Shown: positions 44,040 through 54,139, counted from the first letter of the stretch. The stretch is 64,000 nucleotides of DNA from a bacterium (GCA_029945625.1 JAQSCW010000051.1:1-64000); one strand, 5' to 3'. The notes: generated from the sequence alone by a model not told the origin. Made by a program: numbers and translations.

Positions 44040-45092
44040 TCATCTTTTCGCGTATTGCTCTTCGTAATAATGCGTGTAGTTTCCAGAGGTGACGTTACTC
44101 AGCCATTCTTCATTGTGCAAATACCAGTCAACGGTAAGATCAAGTCCTTGCTCAAATGTTACAGAAGGCACCCAGCCCAAATCATTTTTTAATTTTGAGG
44201 CATCGATGGCATAACGCAAATCATGCCCGGCACGGTCTTTTACAAAAGTAATCAGCTTTTCATTGGCTCCCGTTTCGCGGTTTAATTTCTTATCCATGAT
44301 TCGGCACAATAAACGAATCACATCAATATTTGTCCATTCGTTATGGCCGCCAATATTATAGGTACTGCCAAGTTTGGCTTTGTGAAAAATGGTGTCAATG
44401 GCGGTGGCATGATCTTCTACAAACAGCCAGTCGCGAACGTTTTCGCCTTTTCCGTAAATTGGGAGAGGTTTGTTGTTCTTAATATTGTTGATACAAAGCG
44501 GAATTAATTTCTCGGGAAAATGATTGGGTCCGTAATTATTACTGCAATTGGAAATCACAATTGGCAAGCCGTACGTGTCGTGATAAGCCCTTACAAAATG
44601 GTCGCTGCTGGCTTTGGAAGCAGAGTAGGGGCTATGCGGATCGTAAGAAGTTTCTTCGGTGAACATGCCGGTATCTCCTAGCGCGCCATACACTTCGTCG
44701 GTACTTACATGGTAAAACTTTTTAAATGAAGTAGCATCTTTTTTATAAAGTTCTTTGGCGGCATTCAATAAATTCACCGTGCCAATCACATTGGTCATAA
44801 CAAATTCAAGGGGATTGGTAATGCTTCGGTCAACGTGACTTTCGGCTGCCAAATGCACCACGGCATTGTAATTCTCTTTCGTGAAAAGTTCTGAAATAAA
44901 AGCAGCATCCACGATGTCGCCCTTCACAAATTTATAATTTGGCTTTTTCTCAATGTCTGTAAGATTGGCCAGATTACCCGCGTAGGTGAGATTATCGAGA
45001 TTATGAATCGTATAATTGGGATATTTGTTTACAAACAAACGCACCACGTGCGATCCTATAAATCCTGCTCCTCCTGTGATTAATACTTTCAT
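44040..45092 (-). CDS. rmlB: dTDP-glucose 4,6-dehydratase
   Basis: The 350-residue extended SDR enzyme makes dTDP-4-keto-6-deoxyglucose. Rossmann motif ITGGAGFIGSHVVRLF, HLAAESHVDRSI, the catalytic YSASKAS (Tyr and Lys) after STDEVYGALGD, and NNYGPNHFPEKLIPL. The three other rhamnose genes (rmlA, C, D) are not next to it. It is last in a minus-strand cluster of surface-sugar genes, 33 bases after the dehydrogenase. Confidence 0.9.
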   Translation of the reverse strand: MKVLITGGAGFIGSHVVRLFVNKYPNYTIHNLDNLTYAGNLANLTDIEKKPNYKFVKGDIVDAAFISELFTKENYNAVVHLAAESHVDRSITNPLEFVMTNVIGTVNLLNAAKELYKKDATSFKKFYHVSTDEVYGALGDTGMFTEETSYDPHSPYSASKASSDHFVRAYHDTYGLPIVISNCSNNYGPNHFPEKLIPLCINNIKNNKPLPIYGKGENVRDWLFVEDHATAIDTIFHKAKLGSTYNIGGHNEWTNIDVIRLLCRIMDKKLNRETGANEKLITFVKDRAGHDLRYAIDASKLKNDLGWVPSVTFEQGLDLTVDWYLHNEEWLSNVTSGNYTHYYEEQYAKR

Positions 45093-45125
45093 CTTTTTTT
45101 TGTTCTTAATTTATTTATCGAATTT

Positions 45126-46418
45126 CTACAAACTCCAATAGGTTATATCCTTCATTTTGTTCTTAAACATCCCCTTCACATCCACTAAGATTCCTTTTTT
45201 AGATAAAACGGAACGGAAGAACTTTTCGTCTAGGCTTTTGTATTCTTTGTGATTTACCGCCACTATTACACCATCGTAACCCTTTGCCAGCTTATTCAAA
45301 CCAAAACCATATTCGTGTTTTAATTCAGCACTGTCGGCATGGGGATCCACAATCTCTACTTTAACTCCAAATGATTTTAACTCTTTTACAATATCAGCCA
45401 CTTTGCTGTTGCGAATATCGCTCACATCTTCTTTAAAAGTGGCTCCCATCACCAAAATTTTTGATTTGGAAATATTTTTTCCCGCAGCAATAATTTTCTT
45501 TACGCAGGTTTTGGCTACATAAAAACCCATACTGTCGTTCACATATCGTCCACTATTAATCACCCGGGCATGGTAACCCAGACTTTCAGCCTTGTGTGTT
45601 AAATAGTAAGGATCCACACCAATACAATGGCCGCCCACTAGGCCAGGTGAGAATTTTAAAAAATTCCATTTGGTGCCTGCTGCTGCCAACACATCGTAGG
45701 TATTGATGTTCATTTTATTAAAGATGATCGATAATTCATTCATCAAAGCAATGTTCACGTCGCGTTGTGTGTTCTCAATGATCTTTGCGGCCTCCGCCAC
45801 CTTAATGCTAGATGCACGATGTGTGCCCGGCTCCACAATGATCTCATATACTTTGGCTATGTTATCGAGACTTTCATCATCACAACCGCTTACAATTTTC
45901 AAAATTTTGGTAATGGTATGTTCTTTATCACCCGGATTGATGCGCTCAGGAGAATACCCCACTTTAAAATCTTTTACGAATTTGAGTTTAGATCCGTTTT
46001 CCAAAACCGGAATACAATCTTCTTCGGTACAACCCGGATAGACGGTTGACTCATATACTACATAATCTCCCTTTTTCAACACTTTGCCTACGGTGGTAGA
46101 TGCGCCAATTAAGGGTTTCAAGTCCGGTAAATTGTGTTCGTCGATAGGCGTTGGCACGGCAACAATAAAGAAATTGGCTTTTCTCAAATCTTCTACTTTA
46201 TGAGTAAATGTAATATCAGAATTGGCAAAATCTTTTTTTGTAAGTTCATTGCTGGGATCTATTCCCTTTTTCATCATAGTCACTCGGGCTTCGTTGATAT
46301 CGAAACCAATGACTTTGATTTTTTTTGCAAATGCCAGCGCTATTGGTAATCCTACATAGCCCAGACCGATGACCGCCACAGTGGCTTCCTTCTTTAGTAT
46401 TTGTTGATAGATGCTCAT
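45126..46418 (-). CDS. UDP-N-acetylglucosamine/mannosamine 6-dehydrogenase (WbpA/WecC-like)
   Basis: The 430-residue nucleotide-sugar dehydrogenase has VAVIGLGYVGLPIALAFAKK as NAD loop, EFVGR-like substrate helices, VGGHCIGVDPYYLTHKA with the catalytic Cys, and a C-terminal domain LVMGATFKEDVSDIRNSK. With the wbpB- and wbpD-like neighbours it probably oxidises UDP-GlcNAc to UDP-GlcNAcA, as WbpA does in O-antigen synthesis. It overlaps the preceding gene by 4 bases (ATGA), so coupling is likely. Confidence 0.85.
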   Translation of the reverse strand: MSIYQQILKKEATVAVIGLGYVGLPIALAFAKKIKVIGFDINEARVTMMKKGIDPSNELTKKDFANSDITFTHKVEDLRKANFFIVAVPTPIDEHNLPDLKPLIGASTTVGKVLKKGDYVVYESTVYPGCTEEDCIPVLENGSKLKFVKDFKVGYSPERINPGDKEHTITKILKIVSGCDDESLDNIAKVYEIIVEPGTHRASSIKVAEAAKIIENTQRDVNIALMNELSIIFNKMNINTYDVLAAAGTKWNFLKFSPGLVGGHCIGVDPYYLTHKAESLGYHARVINSGRYVNDSMGFYVAKTCVKKIIAAGKNISKSKILVMGATFKEDVSDIRNSKVADIVKELKSFGVKVEIVDPHADSAELKHEYGFGLNKLAKGYDGVIVAVNHKEYKSLDEKFFRSVLSKKGILVDVKGMFKNKMKDITYWSL

Positions 46419-47482
46419 TTTTTAGTTGAAGTATAAAGTTCTGAATTTTGATTCTTAATCACTGATGAAGGTCTTAATGCATAGATCCGCTCAATGATGT
46501 CGACCACTTTCATGCCTTCCAGGGCATTGGTTGAAATTTTATTATTTCCCTGCAGGGTTTCAATCACATTCTCGATAACCTGATGGTGATTGTTGGCAGA
46601 TCCTTTGTAAGCCCCGTAATCGTTAGCAGGGCTGGTTTCACCTAAAACAGGCATGTCGTAATCCTTGATATTACAAACCTCGATCTGGTCCATATATTGC
46701 CCGCCTACTTTTACGCTTCCTTTGCTTCCAACGATGGTAAGTGAGGATTCAAGATTCTTGTTCCAAACTGCGGTAGAATAATTAATACAACCCATGCCGC
46801 CATTCACAAAATCAAAACTTACAAAACCACTGTCTTCAAAGGCTGTTAGGTCTTTGTGATTAAAATCGGCAAATTTCGCTTGTATGTTGGTGATGTCGCC
46901 AAAAACCCAGTACATGATGTCGATCCAGTGACTGAATTGCGTAAAAAGTGTTCCTCCATCAAGATCTTGTGTGCCTTTCCAGTTGCCTGCTTTGTAGTAC
47001 CGTTCGTCTCGGTTCCAGTAACAATTTAATTGCACCATATAAATATCACCTATGATCTTTTTTTCCACTACTTCTTTCAACCAAGCGCTGGGAGGTGAAT
47101 AGCGATTTTGCATCACGCAAAAAACAGTTTTATGGTGGTGTAAGGCAGAGAAAATAATTTTTTCACATTCTGCTTTAGTTAGCGCCATTGGTTTTTCAAC
47201 CACCACATGTTTATTGTGTTCAATAGCCATTAGGGCGTGCTCAGAGTGCAATCCATTAGGGGTGCAAACGTTTACGACTTCCACTTCCGGATGCGCCTTC
47301 AGCATTTCTTCGGCCGACGAATAAAATTTTTCTTTGTTGTTTTCGAGGCCTAATTTTTCTTTTGGAAGGGTGTCGCAAACTGCCACCAGTTCGCAATGGT
47401 CGTTGCGGCGAATCATCTCGGCATGTCTTTTGCCAATATGACCTTGACCAATCACTGCAAACTTAATTTTTTTTTGTGCCAT
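46415..47482 (-). CDS. Gfo/Idh/MocA oxidoreductase, WbpB-like
   Basis: The 355-residue protein has KFAVIGQGHIGKRHAEMI (NAD fold), the EKPMALTKAE motif with the catalytic Lys, and a mixed C-terminal domain (HWIDIMYWVFGDITNIQA). WbpB oxidises C3 of UDP-GlcNAcA before transamination and acetylation; the wbpD-like gene two genes upstream fits this. The aminotransferase (wbpE) is absent here. Confidence 0.85.
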   Translation of the reverse strand: MAQKKIKFAVIGQGHIGKRHAEMIRRNDHCELVAVCDTLPKEKLGLENNKEKFYSSAEEMLKAHPEVEVVNVCTPNGLHSEHALMAIEHNKHVVVEKPMALTKAECEKIIFSALHHHKTVFCVMQNRYSPPSAWLKEVVEKKIIGDIYMVQLNCYWNRDERYYKAGNWKGTQDLDGGTLFTQFSHWIDIMYWVFGDITNIQAKFADFNHKDLTAFEDSGFVSFDFVNGGMGCINYSTAVWNKNLESSLTIVGSKGSVKVGGQYMDQIEVCNIKDYDMPVLGETSPANDYGAYKGSANNHHQVIENVIETLQGNNKISTNALEGMKVVDIIERIYALRPSSVIKNQNSELYTSTKK

Positions 47483-47484
47483 GT

Positions 47485-47994
47485 CTATTTTCTATAACCA
47501 ATTTTCTTTCTTTTTAAAGTACTTTTGTTTTGTTTTTCTTTTTGAAGCAGAAAATTCAGTGCTTCGTAAACATCTTTAAATTGCTTATCGTATTTGCTCT
47601 CTATCTGTTTTAGTTTTTCGGTTAGTTTCTCATTCGTTAGCGCAAATTGTCTCAATACCACAAACGCCCTCATGATGGCGATATTCACAGCAATGGCTTT
47701 TTCAGAGTTCAAAATGCCGCTTAACATTGCCAGACCCTGTTCCGTGAACGCAAAGGGAATTGAAGTCTTCGGTCGCCTTGAAGTGGATGTCATCACAATT
47801 TGTGATGAGATAAATCCCCATTCTTCATTATTTAACTGCAACATAAAATCGTTAGGAAAACGTTTGATGTTTCTCTTCACTGCTTGATTTAATACTCTCG
47901 TTTCCACTTCATACAGTTCAGCCAAATCAACGTCAAGCATTACCTTATAGCCTCTTACTTCATGTATCTTTGTTTGAATTTTTTGCAGAAGCAT
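47485..47994 (-). CDS. ORF6N-domain DNA-binding protein
   Basis: The 169-residue protein carries the ORF6N domain (KIHEVRGYKVMLDVDLAELY; VKRNIKRFPNDFMLQLNNEE) and the conserved FAFTEQGLAMLSGIL, then a coiled-coil C-terminal region with a basic end (KRKKIGYRK). The domain is known from phage antirepressors and is scattered in this phylum. It sits inside the sugar operon, 2 bases from the wbpB-like gene and 8 from the wbpD-like gene, on the same strand, although it has no evident role in sugar synthesis. Recent insertion or a locus-specific regulator are both possible. Confidence 0.85.
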   Translation of the reverse strand: MLLQKIQTKIHEVRGYKVMLDVDLAELYEVETRVLNQAVKRNIKRFPNDFMLQLNNEEWGFISSQIVMTSTSRRPKTSIPFAFTEQGLAMLSGILNSEKAIAVNIAIMRAFVVLRQFALTNEKLTEKLKQIESKYDKQFKDVYEALNFLLQKEKQNKSTLKRKKIGYRK

Positions 47995-48002
47995 GGCTGA
48001 GT

Positions 48003-48584
48003 CTAACTGATTCGGGTTACTTTATTATTCTCCAATTTATAATGTTGCCCACTTTCTTTGCAAATGCCCAAACCTTCTTTATTAAATTCAAGTTTATGTC
48101 CGTATTCACTCATCCAAGCCACCTGCCGGGAAGGATTTCCAATCACGAGCGCATAATCGGGAACCGTTTTAGTTACCACGGCTCCGGCCCCAATAAAGGC
48201 AAACTTCCCAATATCATGTCCGCACACAATTGTAGCGTTGGCACCAATACTGGCACCTTTACCCACATGTGTTTTGGCATACTCTGCTTTGCGGTTCACG
48301 GCACTTCGCGGATTGATTACATTAGTAAAAACCATCGAGGGCCCTAAGAAAACATCATCCTCGCAAAATACGCCGGTGTAAATGGAAACGTTGTTTTGAA
48401 CTTTTACATTCTGCCCCAGCTCCACGCCCGGCGATACCACTACATTTTGACCCAGATTACAATTTTTTCCCAACTTGCAGCCCTGCATCACGTGCGAAAA
48501 ATGCCAGATCTTGCTGCCTTCTCCAATTTCGCAAGGTTCGTCAATAACAGCTGTAGGGTGCGCAAAATACAATTTCGTTTCCAT
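48003..48584 (-). CDS. WbpD-like sugar N-acetyltransferase (left-handed beta-helix)
   Basis: The 193-residue protein is a hexapeptide-repeat acyltransferase (IGEGSKIWHFSHVMQGCKLG; IGANATIVCGHDIGKFAFIG), with NVINPRSAVNRK typical of WbpD. It would transfer acetyl from acetyl-CoA to the 3-amino group of UDP-GlcNAc(3N)A. First gene of the minus-strand cluster, divergent from the YfhO-like gene. Confidence 0.85.
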   Translation of the reverse strand: METKLYFAHPTAVIDEPCEIGEGSKIWHFSHVMQGCKLGKNCNLGQNVVVSPGVELGQNVKVQNNVSIYTGVFCEDDVFLGPSMVFTNVINPRSAVNRKAEYAKTHVGKGASIGANATIVCGHDIGKFAFIGAGAVVTKTVPDYALVIGNPSRQVAWMSEYGHKLEFNKEGLGICKESGQHYKLENNKVTRIS

Positions 48585-48683
48585 GTTTTTAAAGGACTAC
48601 AAAAATAGTAAAAACAGGGGGATAGCAAAACATAAATTATCCTGAAATTGACTCAAAATAAAAGCTCCCGCACAATATTTTGA

Positions 48684-48691
48684 TATATTTG
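48684..48691 (+). promoter_or_regulatory. -7 promoter element before the YfhO-like gene
   Basis: TATATTTG, 15 bases before the ATG. No TTG at the expected distance. Confidence 0.35.
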
Positions 48692-48706
48692 TGTGCATTA
48701 AAAATT

Positions 48707-51301
48707 ATGAAATTCAACTACCGAAATTACCTGCCGCACACCGCTGCTATTGTGGTTTTTGCCATCATCACCTTAATTTACTTCAAACCGCTGCTCAGTG
48801 GCAAAGAGTTACAGCAGCATGATATTGCCATGCATAAAGGCATGAGTAAAGAGATTGCCGATTTTCGTGTAAAACATAATTCTGAACCGCTTTGGACCAA
48901 TTCGATGTTCGGTGGTATGCCTGCCTATCAGATCTCCACAAAATACCCGGGAAATTGGTTAGGTTTTTTGGATGGAACACCCGAACATACGGGACTTTTT
49001 AAATTGTTTCTTCCACGGCCGGCCGGCTATTTGTTTTTGTATTGTCTCGGATTTTTTATTCTCCTCCTTTGTTTAGAAGTAGATCCATGGCTGGCACTGG
49101 CGGGTGGCATTGCGTATGGCTTAAGCACCTATTTTTTGAGCATCATTCAGGCAGGACATAATTCGAAAGCCAATGCACTGGGTTATTTGCCCGCACTAAT
49201 TGGGGGAATCGTCCTGCTGTTTAGAGGCAAACATTGGTTGGGCCTAGCGGTAACTGCTTTGTTTACGGCCATGGAACTTAATGCCAATCACGTGCAAATC
49301 GCCTACTACGGGTACATGACCATTGGCCTCATTCTGATTGGTTATTTTATTACTGCTCTGAAGGAAAAAAAATACGCCAATTTTTTTAAGAGTCTTGTTT
49401 TTTTCCTCGCCGCCAGTCTTATTGGGGTGCTGCCCAATGCCGGCAATCTGCTCACCACCAACGAATATGGGAAGCTAAGTAACCGCGGCAAAGCCGAGCT
49501 CACGATTAATTCAGACATGACAAGTAATAAAAATATTTTGTCGGGGGGCTTAGATAAAGATTATGCCACGAGTTGGAGTTATGGGGTTGGCGAAACATTT
49601 TCATTTTTGATCCCCACCTTCAAAGGCGGCGGAAATAATTCAATAGGGAGGGTGGATGCTTCTGCTCTGAAGAAAGTAGACCCTGAATTTCGGGAAATGG
49701 TCTCACGCAGCGATGTGTATTTCGGAGACCAGCCTCTTCTTTCAGCACCGGATTATAGCGGCGCCATTATTATTTTGCTGGCTATTATCGGGATGTTCAT
49801 CATTCAAAATCCCCTAAAATGGCCACTTCTGGTAATTACGTGCCTCACTATTCCCCTTGGTTGGGGGCATAATTTTATGGGACTTACTTCCTTTTTTATG
49901 GATTATGTACCGGGCTATAATAAATTCAGAGCAGTGAGTATGATTATGGTGATTCCTGAACTTACTTTACCATTACTGGCAATTTTGGCCATTAGTCAAT
50001 TGACTAAGTTCAAAAACTGGGATGAAAAAGTGCATTTAGCGCTTTACAATAAGGAGATCGTGCTCAAGAAATTGATCCTGATCATTACCGCCGTGGTGGG
50101 TGGTTTTTGCCTCATTTCCTACCTGATGCCCGATCTCGTAAATACCTTTCAGGCACAGGGCGAAGAGCAAGAAATGACCCAACGATTCGTTAGGGCCGGT
50201 TACCCCGAAAACGAAGCCAAACAAACAATCAGTCAACTCATGCCGCAATTGGAAATTGCGCGGAAGGCCGTGTTTAGATCTGATGCCATGCGTTCCACTA
50301 TTTTTATAGCCCTGGGTTTTTTGGCAATGTTCCTTTTCTTTACAAATAAAATCAAAAAGGAATTGTTCTTTGCGGCACTGGGTGTATTCGTTTTTATTGA
50401 TCTTTGGACGGTTGATCGCCGTTATTTGAACGAAAAGTCTTTCATCACAAAAGCAGAGAACCAGCAGTATGTTGCCGGAAAGTCGGAGGCCGATGAAGAA
50501 ATCTTAAAAGACACCGAGCCCGATTACCGTGTGCTCAATCTCACGGTTAGCCCTTTCGACGATGCCTCCACTTCCTATTATCATAAATCAATTGGGGGTT
50601 ACCATGGGGCTAAATTACGCAGGTACGTCGACCTTATCGACTTTCACATCCGCCCCGAAATAAACACATTTTACAAAAACATCAATACCGCCGCAAAAAA
50701 CGACAGCAGCCTAAATGCGCTCATGTCACAATTAACGGTGATCAACATGCTTAATACAAAGTACCTGATCATGCCGGTGGGTGAAGAAGGAAATTCAGCC
50801 ATTCCACTCAAAAACCCGCAGGCAAATGGCAATGCCTGGTTCGTAAAATCGATTCGCACCGTGTTATCTCCTGATAGTGAAATTGTGGGAATGAAACGTA
50901 TTGACTCTAAAACCGAAGCCATCGTCAACGAAAACCTGATGGGCAAAGTTGCCAAACAGAGCTACGATGCCCTAGGAACCATAAAGCTGACAAGTTACGA
51001 ACCCAATGATCTGGTGTATGCATCCGAATCAAAAACAGATCAGTTTGCAGTATTTTCGGAGATCTACTATGCAAAAGGGTGGAACGCTTATGTGGATGGT
51101 CAGGTGCAACCACACATTCAGGTAAACTACATTTTAAGAGGAATGCCTTTATCGGCTGGAAATCACACGATTGAATTTAAGTTTGAACCAAGCACGTATA
51201 AAACCGGCAATACCATCGCGTTGATCGGCTCTATCCTTCTGGTAATCACAATTGGCGCGGGTTTTTACGGACATCAAAGGAACAATGTTATTGTTAGTTA
51301 A
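48707..51301 (+). CDS. YfhO-like multi-pass membrane protein
   Basis: The 864-residue protein has about a dozen transmembrane helices, the first at about residues 9-27, interrupted by periplasmic loops (GKELQQHDIAMHKGMSKEIA; PLWTNSMFGGMPAYQIS). A C-terminal soluble beta-sandwich (AKGWNAYVDGQVQPHIQVNY) and a last helix (ALIGSILLVITIGAGFYGHQ) follow. This is the architecture of the GT-C-like YfhO family, which transfers sugars from lipid carriers in Gram-positive bacteria. In this phylum the substrate is not known, but its position beside surface-sugar genes fits a glycosyltransferase role. The start is ATG at 48707. Confidence 0.75.
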   Translation: MKFNYRNYLPHTAAIVVFAIITLIYFKPLLSGKELQQHDIAMHKGMSKEIADFRVKHNSEPLWTNSMFGGMPAYQISTKYPGNWLGFLDGTPEHTGLFKLFLPRPAGYLFLYCLGFFILLLCLEVDPWLALAGGIAYGLSTYFLSIIQAGHNSKANALGYLPALIGGIVLLFRGKHWLGLAVTALFTAMELNANHVQIAYYGYMTIGLILIGYFITALKEKKYANFFKSLVFFLAASLIGVLPNAGNLLTTNEYGKLSNRGKAELTINSDMTSNKNILSGGLDKDYATSWSYGVGETFSFLIPTFKGGGNNSIGRVDASALKKVDPEFREMVSRSDVYFGDQPLLSAPDYSGAIIILLAIIGMFIIQNPLKWPLLVITCLTIPLGWGHNFMGLTSFFMDYVPGYNKFRAVSMIMVIPELTLPLLAILAISQLTKFKNWDEKVHLALYNKEIVLKKLILIITAVVGGFCLISYLMPDLVNTFQAQGEEQEMTQRFVRAGYPENEAKQTISQLMPQLEIARKAVFRSDAMRSTIFIALGFLAMFLFFTNKIKKELFFAALGVFVFIDLWTVDRRYLNEKSFITKAENQQYVAGKSEADEEILKDTEPDYRVLNLTVSPFDDASTSYYHKSIGGYHGAKLRRYVDLIDFHIRPEINTFYKNINTAAKNDSSLNALMSQLTVINMLNTKYLIMPVGEEGNSAIPLKNPQANGNAWFVKSIRTVLSPDSEIVGMKRIDSKTEAIVNENLMGKVAKQSYDALGTIKLTSYEPNDLVYASESKTDQFAVFSEIYYAKGWNAYVDGQVQPHIQVNYILRGMPLSAGNHTIEFKFEPSTYKTGNTIALIGSILLVITIGAGFYGHQRNNVIVS

Positions 51302-51350
51302 ATGCTGAAACATTGCCATGAATGAACAGAAATACCTGACAGAAAGACTT

Positions 51351-51358
51351 TAAATTTG
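51351..51358 (+). promoter_or_regulatory. -7 promoter element before trxA
   Basis: TAAATTTG, 53 bases before the trxA start. No clear -33 partner. Confidence 0.35.
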
Positions 51359-51411
51359 ATTCGGTATAAGACTTGATATAACCGAATAACGAACATATAA
51401 AAAACAAAATT

Positions 51412-51729
51412 ATGGCAATTGAAATCACAGACGCCAACTTTGATGAGTTGGTATTAAAAAGCGACAAACCGGTATTAGTTGATTTTTGGGCAGAATGGTG
51501 TGGTCCCTGCAGAATGGTAGGACCCGTGGTAGAAGAATTATCAAAAGAATACGAAGGCAGAGCGGTTGTTGGAAAAGTAAACGTTGACCTGAATTCAAAC
51601 ATCAGCGCTAACTACGGCATTCGTAACATTCCTACGTTATTGTATTTTAAGGGTGGAAAAATGGTAGATAAGCAGGTAGGAGTAGTACCAAAAGCAGCTT
51701 TGGCAGCGAAATTGGACGCACAAATGTAA
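51412..51729 (+). CDS. trxA: Thioredoxin
   Basis: The 105-residue protein is a standard thioredoxin: [20 protein letters not shown] with the redox pair WCGPC, and the cis-Pro in [11 protein letters not shown]. It reduces cytoplasmic disulfides. Single gene with its own terminator. Confidence 0.97.
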   Translation: MAIEITDANFDELVLKSDKPVLVDFWAEWCGPCRMVGPVVEELSKEYEGRAVVGKVNVDLNSNISANYGIRNIPTLLYFKGGKMVDKQVGVVPKAALAAKLDAQM

Positions 51730-51752
51730 ACGTAAGCCTATAACATTTAGAA

Positions 51753-51784
51753 AATCCCGGCCTCCTTGGTCGGGATTTTTTTTG
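51753..51784 (+). terminator. Terminator of trxA
   Basis: AATCCCGGCC-TCCTT-GGTCGGGATT followed by a T-run; it lies between convergent genes. Confidence 0.85.
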
Positions 51785-51793
51785 TTTTCACAA

Positions 51794-53905
51794 TTATTCG
51801 ATCACCATTTTTTTGGACAGAATAAGGCCGTTCAATTCAAAATTTAACAGGTACACTCCCGGACTCAGGCTTCTATTTTCATTTAAAATCAAGTGATGAG
51901 TTCCCTCCGAAAACTTATAATCGGATGAAGACATCACAGTTACACCGGTAACATTCAGTACTTTGCAGGAAACAGTTGAAGCATCAGATAAGGTGAACTC
52001 CAGTTTCATTTCTCCGCCGCTTGGATTTGGATAAAGATCCAATCCCACAGAGCGGCTCAATTCATTTATGCCCAAAGGAGCTGAAAAATTAACATCATCG
52101 AGGTACAAGCGGTTTCCGTAACCAATTCCATCTTTGTCTTCCTCAAAATAGAATCGGATCTTCACATTAGGTTCATTTTTAAAAAATGTAAAATTGGGAT
52201 GCTGGGTAAGGTCATATAATTTCCATTCGTTTGCTTTGGGCAGAGAATACAGCGCCGAAGTAACTCCCCCTGAGCCTTGCGCCATTTGCGAAGTGGAAGG
52301 CACATAAATATCTGTCCAGTTGCCGCCACAATTTTTACTGGCTTGCACTTTAAACACATCCTTCTGATTGAGGTTTTGTTTGGCGTAAGCATACTTAAAA
52401 GTAAACTGCGCTGAAGGATGATTTAAAAAGTCATAACTCGGACTTTCGAGAATCTCTACCATATTTGCCGAAAGCAATTCTCCCGGAGCATAAATACAGG
52501 CACCTCCCGATGCTGCAGCAAAAGGATAGATTTGCCATTGTTGAAGGGAAGTGCCTTCGCTGATCAATTTCCATTTCGCCGGTAAAACATAACCGGGCGT
52601 TTCAAAACTCTCGGAGTTACTGCTCACAATATCAGCGAGACCTTGTTCGCCATACACACCAATGGTTTGCGTGACACTTCCGGTTGAATTGGTGGCCACG
52701 CAAGTAATATTGCTTTTACCCACCGAATTTAAAAGGACGGAGGTTGTAGCACTCGTTGGATTTTGCACAATTGCGCCATTGTCTGCAGTCCATAAATAGG
52801 AATTTGCAGGTCCGTTAGAAACAAAACTTTGGAGATTTACCGAACGACCGGTACAAACTGTATATGTGTTCGCATTCAGATCCATTTGAAGAACACAACC
52901 TGATCCGGGATTTGTAATTCCGGTAAACGCCAGATTGGAAGGTAAGGACAAATTATTTCTTCCCGAAATAGCGCTGTTAATCGCATTGGTCATTCTCGCA
53001 GCCTGCCCAATGGTGAACATCCTTTGGCAATAAGCGTATTCCATGTAGTTTTGAACGTTCTCAACCATACCGGGTGTACAAATTTGAGAATTTCCCAAGG
53101 TGCAAGAACTATATCCTTTTGTAATGGGGGTGTCGCTCACGCCATCATCTCCACAAGCCACTCCCGGCTGATTGGTGCCGCCCCATACGTGATCGAGATC
53201 GAACCAGTGACCCACTTCATGCGTGAGAGCTCTGGAAGTGCCCGTATTACCGGTTCCTATGCCCCCCACATAACTGCTAAGAATCACAATGGCATCTGCC
53301 ACACCGGGAATCCCTGATCCGGGAAGGTACGTGTACCCTGCTGCTCCAAATCCAATTGTTCTTACCACATACACATTCAAATACCGCACCGCCGGCCAGG
53401 TATAAGCATAGTCTGAAAAATTACCACTCCAATTTGTATTCGCGTTCCAATGCCGAACAATGCCATTGGTACAATTGCCCAAAGGGTCCTTGCTGGCCAG
53501 CCGGAATTCAAACTTTACATTGCCAATCAGATTCTTGAATTGAACCACAACATTACTGGTATCGGTATTTTCTTTGTTGTAATCTTCATTCAAAATGCGC
53601 ACAGCGTCTTTAACCTGCGCATCCGAAATATTTTCGTTTCCTCCCTGGTGCAAAATATGAAATACCACAGGGATAGTATAATTACTGGTGGAAGAAGGTT
53701 TTTGGGCGGATGAAAAAGATGTATAGCCATTTTTAAATTCCTCTTGATCGCGTGTTGAGGCTTCTTGTTTTAATTTCTCATAGGCATCTTTAAGTTCGGG
53801 GTGTTTGGCAAACCAAGCATTCTGATATTCGGTAGTGCCGCAATATTTTTGGGCTGAAAGTAGGCCGGTAATAAAAATGCCGGTAATAAGAAAGAGACTG
53901 CGCAT
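51794..53905 (-). CDS. Pappalysin-like (M43) zinc metalloprotease with T9SS sorting domain
   Basis: The 703-residue protein has a signal peptide (GIFITGLLSAQ), a prodomain and an M43 catalytic domain: VVFHILHQGGNENI, then HEVGHWFDLDH (HExxHxxxxxH zinc ligands) and the Met-turn VQNYMEYAYCQRMF. A PKD-like domain follows (YLWTADNGAIVQNPTSATTS), then a jelly-roll domain (FTFKYAYAKQNLNQKDVFKV; LYLDDVNFSAP). It ends in a type A Por sorting domain (LDLYPNPSGGEMKLEF; GVYLLNFELNG). It is secreted by T9SS and probably degrades environmental protein. No neighbour is linked. Confidence 0.9.
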   Translation of the reverse strand: MRSLFLITGIFITGLLSAQKYCGTTEYQNAWFAKHPELKDAYEKLKQEASTRDQEEFKNGYTSFSSAQKPSSTSNYTIPVVFHILHQGGNENISDAQVKDAVRILNEDYNKENTDTSNVVVQFKNLIGNVKFEFRLASKDPLGNCTNGIVRHWNANTNWSGNFSDYAYTWPAVRYLNVYVVRTIGFGAAGYTYLPGSGIPGVADAIVILSSYVGGIGTGNTGTSRALTHEVGHWFDLDHVWGGTNQPGVACGDDGVSDTPITKGYSSCTLGNSQICTPGMVENVQNYMEYAYCQRMFTIGQAARMTNAINSAISGRNNLSLPSNLAFTGITNPGSGCVLQMDLNANTYTVCTGRSVNLQSFVSNGPANSYLWTADNGAIVQNPTSATTSVLLNSVGKSNITCVATNSTGSVTQTIGVYGEQGLADIVSSNSESFETPGYVLPAKWKLISEGTSLQQWQIYPFAAASGGACIYAPGELLSANMVEILESPSYDFLNHPSAQFTFKYAYAKQNLNQKDVFKVQASKNCGGNWTDIYVPSTSQMAQGSGGVTSALYSLPKANEWKLYDLTQHPNFTFFKNEPNVKIRFYFEEDKDGIGYGNRLYLDDVNFSAPLGINELSRSVGLDLYPNPSGGEMKLEFTLSDASTVSCKVLNVTGVTVMSSSDYKFSEGTHHLILNENRSLSPGVYLLNFELNGLILSKKMVIE

Positions 53906-54113
53906 GTGGTTTGGTCTTGTTATTTTTTAAGAAACTAAAGGTAGTTAATTTACCCGTTGATTTTACCGGTAGTTGGTCTCCTAGCTCGATAAACTTTTGT
54001 TCCCGGCAGAGCCCTCAGCTCTTCAATGGTGAGTTCATATGGCCCCGAAAACTGCGCCCGTAATGATAATCAAACAATAATCCAAAATATTTTTTACTAT
54101 TGCTTTCAATCTT

Positions 54114-54121
54114 TATATTTG
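54114..54121 (+). promoter_or_regulatory. -7 promoter element before the E1 gene
   Basis: TATATTTG, 18 bases before the ATG at 54140; no -33 seen. Confidence 0.35.
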
Positions 54122-54139
54122 TCTTATAAGCATTGCACT

